A stretch of DNA of 64,000 bases from Comamonas sp. lk (GTDB lineage: Bacteria; Pseudomonadota; Gammaproteobacteria; Burkholderiales; Burkholderiaceae_C), in the NCBI GenBank assembly GCA_945869165.1, contig CAMBNY010000006.1, positions 1-64,000 of the forward strand. Direction: 5' to 3'. The notes beneath the pieces are model-generated. The model saw only the letters and a program-made list of their open reading frames with translations. It had not been told where the DNA came from and searched no databases. Both the position numbers and the translations under genes were made by a program. Shown here piece after piece: positions 17,776 to 26,448 of this stretch; the first letter of the stretch is position 1; every line of letters starts with the position of its first letter.

Positions 17776-17805
17776 CTTGCCCCGCTTTTGCGGGGCAAGC
17801 TTTTT
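17776..17805 (+). terminator. Intrinsic terminator of the sdh-gltA operon
   Basis: A perfect 10-bp stem CTTGCCCCGC/GCGGGGCAAG with a TTTT loop is followed by a C and five T. It sits 20 bp after the gltA stop and separates the TCA operon from the leucine genes. Confidence 0.92.
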
Positions 17806-17886
17806 GTGCTGTCCGCAATCACCGCGCCCAACTAGCCGCCAAGCCCGGCGGCATAAAATGCCCGACCGCCAATAAGGAAAAGCCCC

Positions 17887-19338
17887 ATGGGACGCACCCT
17901 CTACGACAAAATCTGGGATGAACATGTCGTTCATACCGAAGAAGACGGCACCGCCATCCTCTATATCGACCGCCATCTGGTCCACGAAGTCACCAGCCCC
18001 CAGGCCTTTGAGGGCCTGCGCCAGGCCGGACGTAAAGTCTGGCGCGTCAGCTCCATCGTCGCCACCGCCGACCACAACACGCCTACCACCGGCTGGGAGC
18101 TAGGCTACGACGGCATCACCGACCCCATCAGCAAAGAGCAAATTACCACGCTGGACGCCAATATCAAAGAATCGGGGGCTGCCGCGTTTTTCCCCTTTTT
18201 GTCCAAGCGCCAAGGCATCGTGCACGTGATTGGCCCGGAGACAGGCGCTACGCTGCCCGGTATGACAGTGGTCTGCGGGGACAGCCACACCTCTACCCAC
18301 GGCGCCTTTGGCGCACTCGCCCATGGCATAGGCACTTCCGAGGTAGAGCATGTGATGGCCACGCAAACGCTGCTGGCTAAAAAAGCCAAGAACATGCTGA
18401 TCAAAGTAGAGGGCACAGTACCGAAAGGCGTGACCGGCAAAGACATTGTGCTGGCCATCATTGGCCGCATAGGCACCGCTGGAGGCACCGGCTACACCAT
18501 CGAGTTTGCTGGCAGCGCCATCCGCGCACTGAGCATGGAAGGCCGCATGACCTTGTGCAATATGGCCATTGAAGCAGGTGCGCGCGCCGGGCTGGTGGCC
18601 GTAGACGAAAAAACTATCGAGTATGTGAAGGGCCGCCCGCTCTCGCCCGGAACCGATGCGAAAACTGGCCAATTTACGGGTGGTGCGGAATGGGATCTGG
18701 CGGTCACCTACTGGCAAACTTTGCAGTCCGATGCGGACGCGCACTTTGATACGGTGGTCGAACTCAAAGCTGCCGACATCTTGCCGCAAGTGACCTGGGG
18801 CACCTCTCCCGAAATGGTGCTGGACATCAATGGCTTTGTTCCCGACCCCGACAAAGAAAAAGACCCGAGTAAGCGCGATGCGATCGAGCGGGCTTTGGTC
18901 TATATGGGCTTGCAACCAGGCAAAGCACTCAATGATTTGTTTGTGGACAAAGTGTTTATCGGCTCGTGTACCAACAGCCGCATCGAAGACATGCGCGAAG
19001 CAGCTGCGGTGGTGAAACGCATTGGCCAAAAAGTGGCCAAGAATATCAAGCTGGCGATGGTGGTGCCCGGCTCGGGATTGGTCAAAGAACAGGCCGAGCG
19101 CGAAGGCCTGCACGAGGTTTTTAAGGCGGCAGGCTTTGAATGGCGCGAACCCGGCTGCTCGATGTGCCTGGCCATGAACGCGGACCGCCTGGAGCCCGGC
19201 GAACGCTGCGCCTCCACCAGCAACCGCAACTTCGAAGGCCGTCAGGGTGCCGGTGGCCGCACCCATTTGGTCAGTCCCGCGATGGCAGCTGCAGCGGCCA
19301 TCCATGGCCACTTTGTGGACGTCCGTAAATACCTCTAA
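17887..19338 (+). CDS. leuC: 3-isopropylmalate dehydratase large subunit
   Basis: A 483-residue aconitase-superfamily subunit that isomerises 2- to 3-isopropylmalate in leucine synthesis. The [4Fe-4S] ligands are C361 (GSCTNSR), C424 and C427 ([10 protein letters not shown]). The substrate-binding [21 protein letters not shown] and the start [14 protein letters not shown] are fully conserved. The length is slightly above the 466-472 norm because of an insertion around residues 240-330, including the [12 protein letters not shown] segment. It leads leuCDB. Confidence 0.96.
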   Translation: MGRTLYDKIWDEHVVHTEEDGTAILYIDRHLVHEVTSPQAFEGLRQAGRKVWRVSSIVATADHNTPTTGWELGYDGITDPISKEQITTLDANIKESGAAAFFPFLSKRQGIVHVIGPETGATLPGMTVVCGDSHTSTHGAFGALAHGIGTSEVEHVMATQTLLAKKAKNMLIKVEGTVPKGVTGKDIVLAIIGRIGTAGGTGYTIEFAGSAIRALSMEGRMTLCNMAIEAGARAGLVAVDEKTIEYVKGRPLSPGTDAKTGQFTGGAEWDLAVTYWQTLQSDADAHFDTVVELKAADILPQVTWGTSPEMVLDINGFVPDPDKEKDPSKRDAIERALVYMGLQPGKALNDLFVDKVFIGSCTNSRIEDMREAAAVVKRIGQKVAKNIKLAMVVPGSGLVKEQAEREGLHEVFKAAGFEWREPGCSMCLAMNADRLEPGERCASTSNRNFEGRQGAGGRTHLVSPAMAAAAAIHGHFVDVRKYL

Positions 19339-19352
19339 AGGAAAGCCAGGCG

Positions 19353-19997
19353 ATGCAACAATTTACCGTACACACAGGTCTGGTGGCCCCGATGGACCGC
19401 GAAAACGTGGACACCGACGCCATCATTCCCAAGCAGTTCTTAAAGTCGATTAAGAAAACCGGCTTTGGCCCCAACCTGTTTGACGAGTGGCGCTACCTGG
19501 ACCACGGCGAGCCCGGCCAGGACCCGGCCACGCGCAAACCCAACCCCGACTTTGTGCTCAATCAGCCGCGCTACGCAGGTGCGTCGGTGCTGCTGGCGCG
19601 CAAAAATTTCGGCTGCGGGTCTTCTCGCGAGCATGCGCCCTGGGCGCTGGACCAGTATGGTTTTCGCGCCATCATTGCGCCCAGCTTTGCCGATATATTT
19701 TTCAATAACTGTTTCAAAAACGGCCTCTTGCCTATCGTATTGCCCGCTCCGGTAGTGGACAAGTTGTTTAGCGAGGCCCTGGCCTTTCCCGGCTTTACGC
19801 TCACCGTCGATTTGGCGCGCCAGTGCGTCATCCGTCCGCAAGGCGAAGAAATCGCTTTTGAAGTGCAGGCCTTTCGCAAGTTCTGCCTGCTCAACGGCTT
19901 GGACGACATTGGTCTGACACTGCGCAACGCCGACAAAATCCGCGCTTTTGAAGCGCAGCGCCTGGCCACCAAGCCCTGGCTGGCGCACACCATGTAA
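19353..19997 (+). CDS. leuD: 3-isopropylmalate dehydratase small subunit
   Basis: A 214-residue partner of LeuC forming the swivel domain of the isomerase. The start [30 protein letters not shown] and the [13 protein letters not shown] motif are diagnostic. It begins 14 bp after leuC with an AAAGGAAAG box upstream, so it is co-transcribed. Confidence 0.96.
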   Translation: MQQFTVHTGLVAPMDRENVDTDAIIPKQFLKSIKKTGFGPNLFDEWRYLDHGEPGQDPATRKPNPDFVLNQPRYAGASVLLARKNFGCGSSREHAPWALDQYGFRAIIAPSFADIFFNNCFKNGLLPIVLPAPVVDKLFSEALAFPGFTLTVDLARQCVIRPQGEEIAFEVQAFRKFCLLNGLDDIGLTLRNADKIRAFEAQRLATKPWLAHTM

Positions 19998-20020
19998 AAC
20001 ACAAGAAAGAAAGCACGTAC

Positions 20021-21106
20021 ATGAAAATCGCAATCCTGCCAGGCGACGGCATCGGCACCGAAATTGTGGCCGAGGCCATCAAGGTGCTCCAAGCCCTGGA
20101 CCTGTCCTTCACCATGGAAAGCGCGCCCGTCGGTGGCGCCGCCTATGAGTCGCACGGCCACCCGTTGCCCGATTCGACTTTGCAATTAGCCAAAGATTCC
20201 GACGCGATTTTGTTCGGCGCGGTGGGCGACTGGAAATACGACACACTGGAGCGCGCCCTGCGCCCCGAGCAGGCCATTTTGGGCCTGCGCAAGCACCTGG
20301 GCTTGTTCGCCAATTTCCGCCCCGCTATTTGCTACGAGCAACTGGTCAATGCCTCCAGCCTCAAGCCCGAATTGATCTCGGGCCTCGATATCCTGATCAT
20401 CCGCGAACTCACGGGCGACATTTATTTCGGCCAGCCGCGCGGACGACGCACCGCCACTGACGGCCACTTCCCTGGCGCTGAAGAAGCTTTCGACACCATG
20501 CGCTACAGCAAGCCCGAAATTGAGCGCATCGCCCATGTGGCCTTCCAGGCCGCGCGCACCCGCAAGGCAGCAGGCAGCGAAGGTCGCGTCACCAGCGTGG
20601 ACAAAGCCAATGTGCTGGAAACCTTCCAGTTCTGGAAAGATGTAGTCACCGAAGTAGGCCAAAGCTACCCGGACATCGCGCTAGACCATATGTATGTGGA
20701 CAACGCCGCTATGCAACTGGTCAAGCAGCCCAAGCGCTTTGACGTGGTGGTGACCGGCAATATGTTTGGCGACATCCTGAGCGACGAAGCCTCCATGCTC
20801 ACCGGCTCCATCGGCATGCTGCCCTCGGCCAGCCTCAATAGCCGCAACCAAGGCCTGTACGAGCCCAGCCACGGCAGCGCCCCTGACATCGCTGGCCAAG
20901 GCGTGGCCAACCCGCTGGCTACCATCCTGAGCGCCGCCATGATGCTGCGCTTTAGCCTGAAACAGCCCGAGGCCGCCGCCCGTATAGAAAAAGCCGTGGA
21001 CGCCGTGCTCACCCAAGGCCTGCGCACCCCCGACATCTACAGTCCCGGCACCAGCAAAGTTGGCACGCGGGAGATGGGCGACGCGGTGGTGAAGGCTTTG
21101 GGCTAG
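20021..21106 (+). CDS. leuB: 3-isopropylmalate dehydrogenase
   Basis: A 361-residue NAD-dependent beta-decarboxylating dehydrogenase giving 2-oxoisocaproate. The opening is [17 protein letters not shown]. Substrate contacts lie in [17 protein letters not shown] and metal ligands in [45 protein letters not shown] binds NAD. It completes the leuCDB set; leuA is not in the window. Confidence 0.97.
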   Translation: MKIAILPGDGIGTEIVAEAIKVLQALDLSFTMESAPVGGAAYESHGHPLPDSTLQLAKDSDAILFGAVGDWKYDTLERALRPEQAILGLRKHLGLFANFRPAICYEQLVNASSLKPELISGLDILIIRELTGDIYFGQPRGRRTATDGHFPGAEEAFDTMRYSKPEIERIAHVAFQAARTRKAAGSEGRVTSVDKANVLETFQFWKDVVTEVGQSYPDIALDHMYVDNAAMQLVKQPKRFDVVVTGNMFGDILSDEASMLTGSIGMLPSASLNSRNQGLYEPSHGSAPDIAGQGVANPLATILSAAMMLRFSLKQPEAAARIEKAVDAVLTQGLRTPDIYSPGTSKVGTREMGDAVVKALG

Positions 21107-21172
21107 CGTGGATCAGCTTGCGGTTTGAAGCCGTAAAGCCTAAGTCGTAAGCTAGCCCTCAGCGAGTGAGGC

Positions 21173-21178
21173 TACAAT
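21173..21178 (+). promoter_or_regulatory. Candidate -10 box of the asd leader
   Basis: A TACAAT hexamer lies eight bases before the ATG of the asd leader ORF. No TTGACA-like element is found 16-18 bp upstream, so an activator or read-through from leuB may contribute. If used, transcription would start at or next to the leader ATG, making a leaderless leader peptide. Confidence 0.35.
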
Positions 21179-21185
21179 CTTTTCC

Positions 21186-21281
21186 ATGTTTCACGCCCAC
21201 CTGTTCACCCTGAACCCCGCCACGGTCATTACGGCCCGTGCAGGTGCGCGCGCAATCATCACCAAAACCACGACCGGCTGA
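21186..21281 (+). CDS. Putative asd leader peptide (attenuation ORF)
   Basis: A 31-codon frame, too short for the ORF track, in the 261-bp leuB-asd gap. Its end reads AIITKTTTG followed by TGA. Seven consecutive codons are Ile-Ile-Thr-Lys-Thr-Thr-Thr, all end products of the aspartate pathway in which asd acts, recalling E. coli ThrL. The Thr codons overlap the 5' arm of the first of three competing hairpins. There is no Shine-Dalgarno; a TACAAT box eight bases upstream would allow leaderless initiation. Chance occurrence cannot be excluded from one sequence. Confidence 0.5.
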   Translation: MFHAHLFTLNPATVITARAGARAIITKTTTG

Positions 21282-21324
21282 CATAGCCCGGTTCGTCGTG
21301 CGCCCCCCGGCCAGACGAGCCGGG
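21269..21324 (+). promoter_or_regulatory. Competing hairpins in the asd leader
   Basis: Hairpin A pairs CACGA...CCGG (21269-21277) with CCGG...TCGTG (21288-21300). Hairpin B pairs CCCGGTTCGTC (21287-21297) with GACGAGCCGGG (21314-21324), 11 pairs with one G-U. Hairpin C pairs CCCGGC (21306-21311) with GCCGGG (21319-21324). A excludes B, and B excludes C, the logic of an attenuator. C is not followed at once by a U-run; seven T occur about 22 bases later. A simple intrinsic terminator is therefore not evident. Confidence 0.45.
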
Positions 21325-21367
21325 AAAATAGTCAGGTCACACACTGTTTTTTTGAAAGGGCAATGCA

Positions 21368-22486
21368 ATGAGTAAGTTAGTAGGATTGGTCGGCTGGCGC
21401 GGCATGGTCGGCTCGGTGTTATTGGACCGGATGCAGGCAGAAGGTGACTTTGACCTGATCGAACCTCTGTTTTTCTCCACCTCTAACAGTGGCGGCGCAG
21501 CGCCCAGCTTTGCCAAGAACGAAACCACTTTGCAAGACGCCTTCGACTTGGCGGCCCTGCAACGCTGCGACATCATCATCACCGCCCAGGGCGGCGACTA
21601 CACCACCGAGGTCTATCCCAAACTGCGCGCGGCTGGCTGGAAAGGCTATTGGATTGATGCCGCCAAAACGCTGCGCATGAAAGACGATGCGGTCATTATT
21701 TTGGACCCGGTCAACCGCCAGGTTATCGACGCCGCATTGGCGCGCGGCGTAAAAGACTATATCGGCGGTAACTGCACCGTGAGCTGTATGTTGATGGGAC
21801 TGGGCGCCCTTTTCAAGGCCGATTTGGTGGAATGGATGACGGCCACCACCTACCAAGCAGCCAGCGGCGGCGGCGCGCAGCACATGCGCGAGTTGCTGAC
21901 CCAAATGGGCACGCTCAACAGCGCGGTGCGCACCCATTTAGACAATCCCTCCAGCGCGATTTTGGAGATTGACCGCCAGGTAGCCGCCACCCAGCGCGCC
22001 CTCTCGCCGGAAGAAACCAAAAACTTTATGGTCCCCCTGGCCGGTAGCCTGATCCCCTGGATCGACAGCGACCGAGGCGACGGCACCAGCCTGGAAGAAT
22101 GGAAAGGCAGCGCGGAAACCAACAAAATCCTAGGTCGTCAAGATAACCCCGTGCCCATCGACAGCATTTGCGTGCGCGTAGGCGCCATGCGCTGCCACAG
22201 CCAGAGCCTGACCATCAAAATGAAGCGCGATGTGCCACTGGCGGACATAGAGGCTATGTTGAAGCAAGACAATGCTTGGGTGCGGTTTGTCGCCAATAAC
22301 CGCATGGACAGCGTCCGGGAGTTAACCCCTGTTGCCGTGACCGGCACTATGGATATTGCGGTTGGCCGCGTCCGCAAACTCGCCATGGGGCCCCAGTATC
22401 TGGGCGCCTTCACCATCGGCGACCAGCTGCTATGGGGCGCAGCAGAGCCGCTTAGGCGCATGTTGCGCATATTGCTGGAAGACTGA
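21368..22486 (+). CDS. asd: Aspartate-semialdehyde dehydrogenase
   Basis: A 372-residue NADPH-dependent enzyme reducing aspartyl phosphate to aspartate semialdehyde, the branch point to lysine/diaminopimelate, threonine and methionine. The NADP fold starts [15 protein letters not shown]. The catalytic Cys lies in [14 protein letters not shown] and the substrate loop in [16 protein letters not shown]. Length and start agree with the gammaproteobacterial-type enzyme. AAAGGG seven bases before the ATG is a good ribosome binding site. The preceding leader appears to hold an attenuator. Confidence 0.97.
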   Translation: MSKLVGLVGWRGMVGSVLLDRMQAEGDFDLIEPLFFSTSNSGGAAPSFAKNETTLQDAFDLAALQRCDIIITAQGGDYTTEVYPKLRAAGWKGYWIDAAKTLRMKDDAVIILDPVNRQVIDAALARGVKDYIGGNCTVSCMLMGLGALFKADLVEWMTATTYQAASGGGAQHMRELLTQMGTLNSAVRTHLDNPSSAILEIDRQVAATQRALSPEETKNFMVPLAGSLIPWIDSDRGDGTSLEEWKGSAETNKILGRQDNPVPIDSICVRVGAMRCHSQSLTIKMKRDVPLADIEAMLKQDNAWVRFVANNRMDSVRELTPVAVTGTMDIAVGRVRKLAMGPQYLGAFTIGDQLLWGAAEPLRRMLRILLED

Positions 22487-22600
22487 CCACTTGACGCCGC
22501 ATCCGTGGCATCCATATTGACGCCAGATCAAGACCTCAGCCAAGGACGAACCAAAAAAATCAACACTTGAAGTATTTTTAAAACCCCCAATTTAATTATA

Positions 22601-22640
22601 AATATTGTTACAATGTTTTAATTAATAATATTGTGACAAT
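22601..22640 (+). promoter_or_regulatory. fimV promoter between two near-identical dyads
   Basis: The 14-mers AATATTGTTACAAT (22601-22614) and AATATTGTGACAAT (22627-22640) differ at one base and each contains the dyad ATTGT-N-ACAAT. Their centres are 26 bp apart. TTGTTA (22606) and TATTGT (22629) lie 17 bp apart and could be the -35 and -10 of the fimV promoter, so both elements overlap the putative operators. The surroundings are strikingly A/T-rich for this genome. Confidence 0.5.
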
Positions 22641-22657
22641 TCTAAATGGGGGTAGTT

Positions 22658-24916
22658 ATGGGTTGGCGATGTACTTTTAAGCGATACCTTTCATCGTTAG
22701 CGTTGATATCCTTGACAGGCGCACTGATCCCCGGTCTGGCCGGGGCAGTCGCCTTGGGGCCGATCAGCGTGCAATCCTTTCTTGGGGAAAATTTGCATGC
22801 TGAAGTTGACGTTCTCAACCTCTCACCCCAGGAGGCTGCCTCGCTCAAAGCGTCCATGGCAGGTCCGGGCACCTACCTGGGTATGGGCATGGAGTACAAC
22901 GCCTCTTTAGGCGATACCCAAGTCGAGGTACTAACAAGGGCCAATGGCTCCCGCTATATCAAATTGCGTTCTAGCCGATCCCTGAATGAACCCTCCGTGG
23001 ATTTGGTTTTGGAAATTTCTACCACCGCAGCTAAATTGATTCGGCCCTATCGATTGCTGCTCGACCCAGGCAAACCCCATGAGACTGCGGCGATTACGAC
23101 TGACTTACCAGAAAATCAAAATGCCACCACGCAGGCGGTTATTACAAAATCTACCGAATCAAATTCGATTGCACCGAACGAACCGATGGTCGCGCCGGCC
23201 TTGAAGCTGGCAAATCCATCGTCAAACGAAGGTGATTTGCAAAAAAATCAAAGCGACAGTGTGATGGTTAGCTTGGGCGATACCGCAGTGAAAATTGCCA
23301 GTCGTTTTAAGCCCGAGGGCAGCAGCATGGAGCAGATGCTGGTGGCGTTAATGCGGATGAACCCTCAGGCTTTCCCACAAAACAACGTTAACGTTTTGAG
23401 CGCCGGATCAAGCATTACGATTCCCTCACCGGAAGCCGTCAATCGTATCAACCAAGATGACGCGGTACGGGCACTTGCCGGGCAATACCGCGTATTGAAT
23501 GCTGCACAACGGGCTGTCAAAAAGCAAATTTACAAGGCTAAGGGTAATGAGTTAGAACCGACCATAAGCTCCGAAAACAGCAAAATGTTAGACGGCAGGG
23601 GGAATGGACAGTCGGGCGACGCTTTGAAACTCAGCAAAAAAACTCCGGCACAGCGCTCTGAAAATGACAAGCTCGAACAAATCGCCCGGCAGAAAACCAA
23701 AGAAACTGAAGAGGCGCGCGCCAAAGAATTGACGAAGAATATCCAGGAGTTGGCAGATTTATCCAAAGCGACGGGGACGGCATTACCCAAAGAGTCGGGG
23801 GCGGGAAAAGCCATTATTCAAGGGCAAAACCCCGCTACAGAACCCACCCCAGCAGCATCTCGACCAAACGCGGGGGAGGCCGCCATACCGGTTGTACAGC
23901 CCGCTGTGCTGCCACCGCCAAATCCTGGAATCATTGATATATCGGAGGAGCTAATCAGTCAAAATTGGGTAGAACTTTTTGCAATCCTAAGCGCCTTGGG
24001 CGTTGCGCTCGGAGCGCTGGCATGGCTGCGAAGGCGCAGACCAAAATCGGCGCCAGCTGCTCAATCTGCTGGCAATCTACCGAGCGAATCATGGGCCGCC
24101 GTGAGCGATTTCAACGATAACCCGATCGGCGGTTACCAAATTGACACGAAACTTGGCACCAGTCGCGTCGTGCCAGAAAATTCGGCCATCTCCACAGAAT
24201 TAGATCCAGTCGCGGAAGCAGACGTTTACCTTGCCTATGGAAAAGACGAGCCAGCCGAAGAAATTTTGCGGGAAGGCTTAACGCATGACCCCAAGCGGGT
24301 AGCAATCCATCTGAAATTGGCAGAAATTTATGCAAAACGTGGCGACCAAGCGAATTTCGATGCCTGCGCCAACGAGGTGGCCGCTATTTCCGGAGGCCAA
24401 GGCTCGCAGTGGCAGCAAATACAAGAATGGGGCCTTGCCTTAGACACTAACAACCCTCGCTATCGCAGCGCGGAGCCGCCGGCAAGTTTGGCGCCAAATG
24501 CTGCACCAGACATGGAGTTTGATGATTCGCTAATTGAGCTCGATGCCATAAAGCCCAAGGTGGAGAGCTTGGGTACACCTCTGGTATCGGAAAAGCCAGC
24601 GCACAGCGCAGCGTCGGCTTTGGACTCCATGCTATCCTTTGTAAATAGCATGCAGGCAGACCCAGAAGCAGGGGTCGCTAATGATAAAAATTCCGGATCT
24701 TTGGAATTTGGGTCCTTGTCTTTAGACCGTTCGGCACCGCAATTGCCGCTAACAACTACCTATTCAGAACAGTTGGAAACCAGCATGGAATTAGCAAAGC
24801 AATTTATCCAAATCGGTGAATTCCAAGGAGCGCGAAGAATGCTGGATGACGTCCTAGCGAATGGTTCAGAAGACCTTCGCAACCAGGCGCAGGCCTTGAT
24901 GGCCCAGCTCAAGTGA
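22658..24916 (+). CDS. fimV: FimV/HubP-type polar peptidoglycan-binding protein
   Basis: A 752-residue bitopic inner-membrane protein linked to polar organisation and type IV pili/type II secretion. A signal-like segment (SLALISLTGALIPGLAGA) precedes the FimV N-terminal domain LGPISVQSFLGENLHAEVDVLNLS. A LysM-like stretch (GDTAVKIASRFKP to AGSSITIP) follows, then a Lys/Glu-rich, possibly coiled segment, a membrane helix (WVELFAILSALGVALGALAWL) and a TPR-like cytoplasmic part. The end MELAKQFIQIGEFQGARRMLDDVL is the conserved FimV C-terminal domain. I prefer ATG 22658, placed well after GGGGG, over 22646. The gene looks A/T-richer than its neighbours. Confidence 0.88.
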   Translation: MGWRCTFKRYLSSLALISLTGALIPGLAGAVALGPISVQSFLGENLHAEVDVLNLSPQEAASLKASMAGPGTYLGMGMEYNASLGDTQVEVLTRANGSRYIKLRSSRSLNEPSVDLVLEISTTAAKLIRPYRLLLDPGKPHETAAITTDLPENQNATTQAVITKSTESNSIAPNEPMVAPALKLANPSSNEGDLQKNQSDSVMVSLGDTAVKIASRFKPEGSSMEQMLVALMRMNPQAFPQNNVNVLSAGSSITIPSPEAVNRINQDDAVRALAGQYRVLNAAQRAVKKQIYKAKGNELEPTISSENSKMLDGRGNGQSGDALKLSKKTPAQRSENDKLEQIARQKTKETEEARAKELTKNIQELADLSKATGTALPKESGAGKAIIQGQNPATEPTPAASRPNAGEAAIPVVQPAVLPPPNPGIIDISEELISQNWVELFAILSALGVALGALAWLRRRRPKSAPAAQSAGNLPSESWAAVSDFNDNPIGGYQIDTKLGTSRVVPENSAISTELDPVAEADVYLAYGKDEPAEEILREGLTHDPKRVAIHLKLAEIYAKRGDQANFDACANEVAAISGGQGSQWQQIQEWGLALDTNNPRYRSAEPPASLAPNAAPDMEFDDSLIELDAIKPKVESLGTPLVSEKPAHSAASALDSMLSFVNSMQADPEAGVANDKNSGSLEFGSLSLDRSAPQLPLTTTYSEQLETSMELAKQFIQIGEFQGARRMLDDVLANGSEDLRNQAQALMAQLK

Positions 24917-24950
24917 TCGGGCAAAGCTTGCTCCCCGCCTGGAGCTGACC

Positions 24951-25733
24951 ATGCGGATGGTTTTGGGGCTCAGCTACAGCGGTCTGCAATACCAGGGCTG
25001 GCAAAGCCAAGCGTCCGGCCGTACGCTGCAAGACTGTTTAGAGACTGCGCTTGGTGCATTTACCGGTAGTCGAATCTCCACGCTATGCGCCGGACGTACC
25101 GACGCAGGCGTACACGCCCTGATGCAGGTGGTGCACTTTGAAAGCCCGGTGGAACGCAACAACCACGCCTGGCTACGCGGTACCAATAGCAAATTGCCCA
25201 AGGATATTGCCGTGGAGTGGGCTCTGCCGGCTCCGCCCGATTTTCATTGCCGGGCCAGCGCAATCAGTCGCCGCTATGCATACGTTCTAAAAGAGTCCGA
25301 AGTCCGGCCAACACTGGAAGCCGGTCGCGTAGGCTGGAGTTTTCGCGGCCTCGACGGCGCTGCGATGCGCCAAGCCGCCACTTACTTGCTCGGAGAGCAG
25401 GACTTCAGCTCGTTTCGAGCCTCAGAATGTCAAGCCTTGACACCCGTGAAAACCCTTTCGCGCATCGACATCCATCAGCGAGGTGCCTACTGGCGTTTCG
25501 AGTTTGAGGCCAGTGCATTTCTGCACCACATGATTCGCAACATCATGGGTTGCCTGGTACGCATCGGGCAAGGCCACGAGGCTCCCGAGTGGATGGAGCA
25601 GGTCTTACGGGCGTGCGACCGCAAAGTGGCAGCACCTACCTTTTCGCCTGCGGGCCTTTATTTTCTGGGCCCACGCTATGCGGCAAGGTTTGGCATGCCC
25701 GAGCGCACGCCTGCGTATGATTGGCTTCCATGA
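24951..25733 (+). CDS. truA: tRNA pseudouridine(38-40) synthase
   Basis: A 260-residue TruA that isomerises uridines 38-40 in the tRNA anticodon arm. The catalytic Asp is in CAGRTDAGVHA. The opening LGLSYSGLQYQGWQSQ and the motif ASAFLHHMIRNIMGCLVRIG are diagnostic. The TGA overlaps the trpF ATG (ATGA), indicating coupled translation. The fimV-truA-trpF order is shared by many beta- and gammaproteobacteria. Confidence 0.96.
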   Translation: MRMVLGLSYSGLQYQGWQSQASGRTLQDCLETALGAFTGSRISTLCAGRTDAGVHALMQVVHFESPVERNNHAWLRGTNSKLPKDIAVEWALPAPPDFHCRASAISRRYAYVLKESEVRPTLEAGRVGWSFRGLDGAAMRQAATYLLGEQDFSSFRASECQALTPVKTLSRIDIHQRGAYWRFEFEASAFLHHMIRNIMGCLVRIGQGHEAPEWMEQVLRACDRKVAAPTFSPAGLYFLGPRYAARFGMPERTPAYDWLP

Positions 25734-26446
25734 TGGAGCTTTCTAACCCCCAGGCCAGAACCCGTATCAAACTGTGTGGCTTTACCCGCGAATCCGATGT
25801 AGAAGCTGCTGTGGGTGCCGGAGTAGACGCGATCGGCTTTGTACTCTTTGCCAAAAGTCCGCGGGCAGTTAACGCACAGCGGGCCGCAGCGCTGGCCCGC
25901 TACTTACCACCCTTCGTAAGCCCGGTACTCCTGTTTGTCAACGCACAGGCAGACGAAATCCGCGCCGCTTGCGAACTGATTCCGCAAGCCCTGCTGCAAT
26001 TTCATGGGGACGAAAGCGCCTCTGGCTGCCAAAAGCTTGCAGCGGGCCGTGCTTATTTGCGCGCAGCCCGTATTCCCACCGGCCCGGCGGGGGCGGATTT
26101 TGACCTCGTAAAATACGCGCTCGATTACTCCCAAGCCCAAGCCATCCTGCTCGACGCCCATGTCGAGGGATTCGGCGGCGGCGGCAAGGCATTCAATTGG
26201 TCACTGCTTCCTCCAAGCGTCAACGCTCACCTCGTCTTGAGTGGTGGACTCAATGCTGTAAACGTGGGCGACGGCATCGCCCTGCTACGGCCACGATGTA
26301 AATCTCTGGCCGTGGACGTCAGTTCCGCAGTGGAAGTCGATGCGCCTGGGGGCGGAACCCTCAAAGGTATCAAAGACTCCGAAAAAATGAACCACTTTGT
26401 CGCCGCCGTTCGCGCCGCCGACCAACGCCTTGCAGGATTAACTTGA
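25730..26446 (+). CDS. trpF: Phosphoribosylanthranilate isomerase
   Basis: A 238-residue TIM-barrel isomerase of tryptophan synthesis. The general base Cys is in IKLCGFTRE and the general acid Asp is in [17 protein letters not shown] and the phosphate-binding [11 protein letters not shown] are intact. The ATG at 25730 overlaps the truA stop; a second ATG follows at once. It precedes trpB with almost no gap. trpD, trpC and trpE/G are outside the window. Confidence 0.95.
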   Translation: MMELSNPQARTRIKLCGFTRESDVEAAVGAGVDAIGFVLFAKSPRAVNAQRAAALARYLPPFVSPVLLFVNAQADEIRAACELIPQALLQFHGDESASGCQKLAAGRAYLRAARIPTGPAGADFDLVKYALDYSQAQAILLDAHVEGFGGGGKAFNWSLLPPSVNAHLVLSGGLNAVNVGDGIALLRPRCKSLAVDVSSAVEVDAPGGGTLKGIKDSEKMNHFVAAVRAADQRLAGLT

Positions 26447-26448
26447 AC

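Noticed and set aside
17806-17886. Possible leader peptide or riboswitch before leuC
   Set aside because: Only a four-residue frame without Leu codons is present, and no competing hairpins are visible. The gap mainly holds the gltA terminator and a weak TAAAAT box.
18100-19311. 403-codon open frame antisense to leuC
   Set aside because: It mirrors the complete, motif-intact leuC gene; its His/Ala/Gly-rich translation has no domain character. GC-rich genes commonly give such shadow frames.
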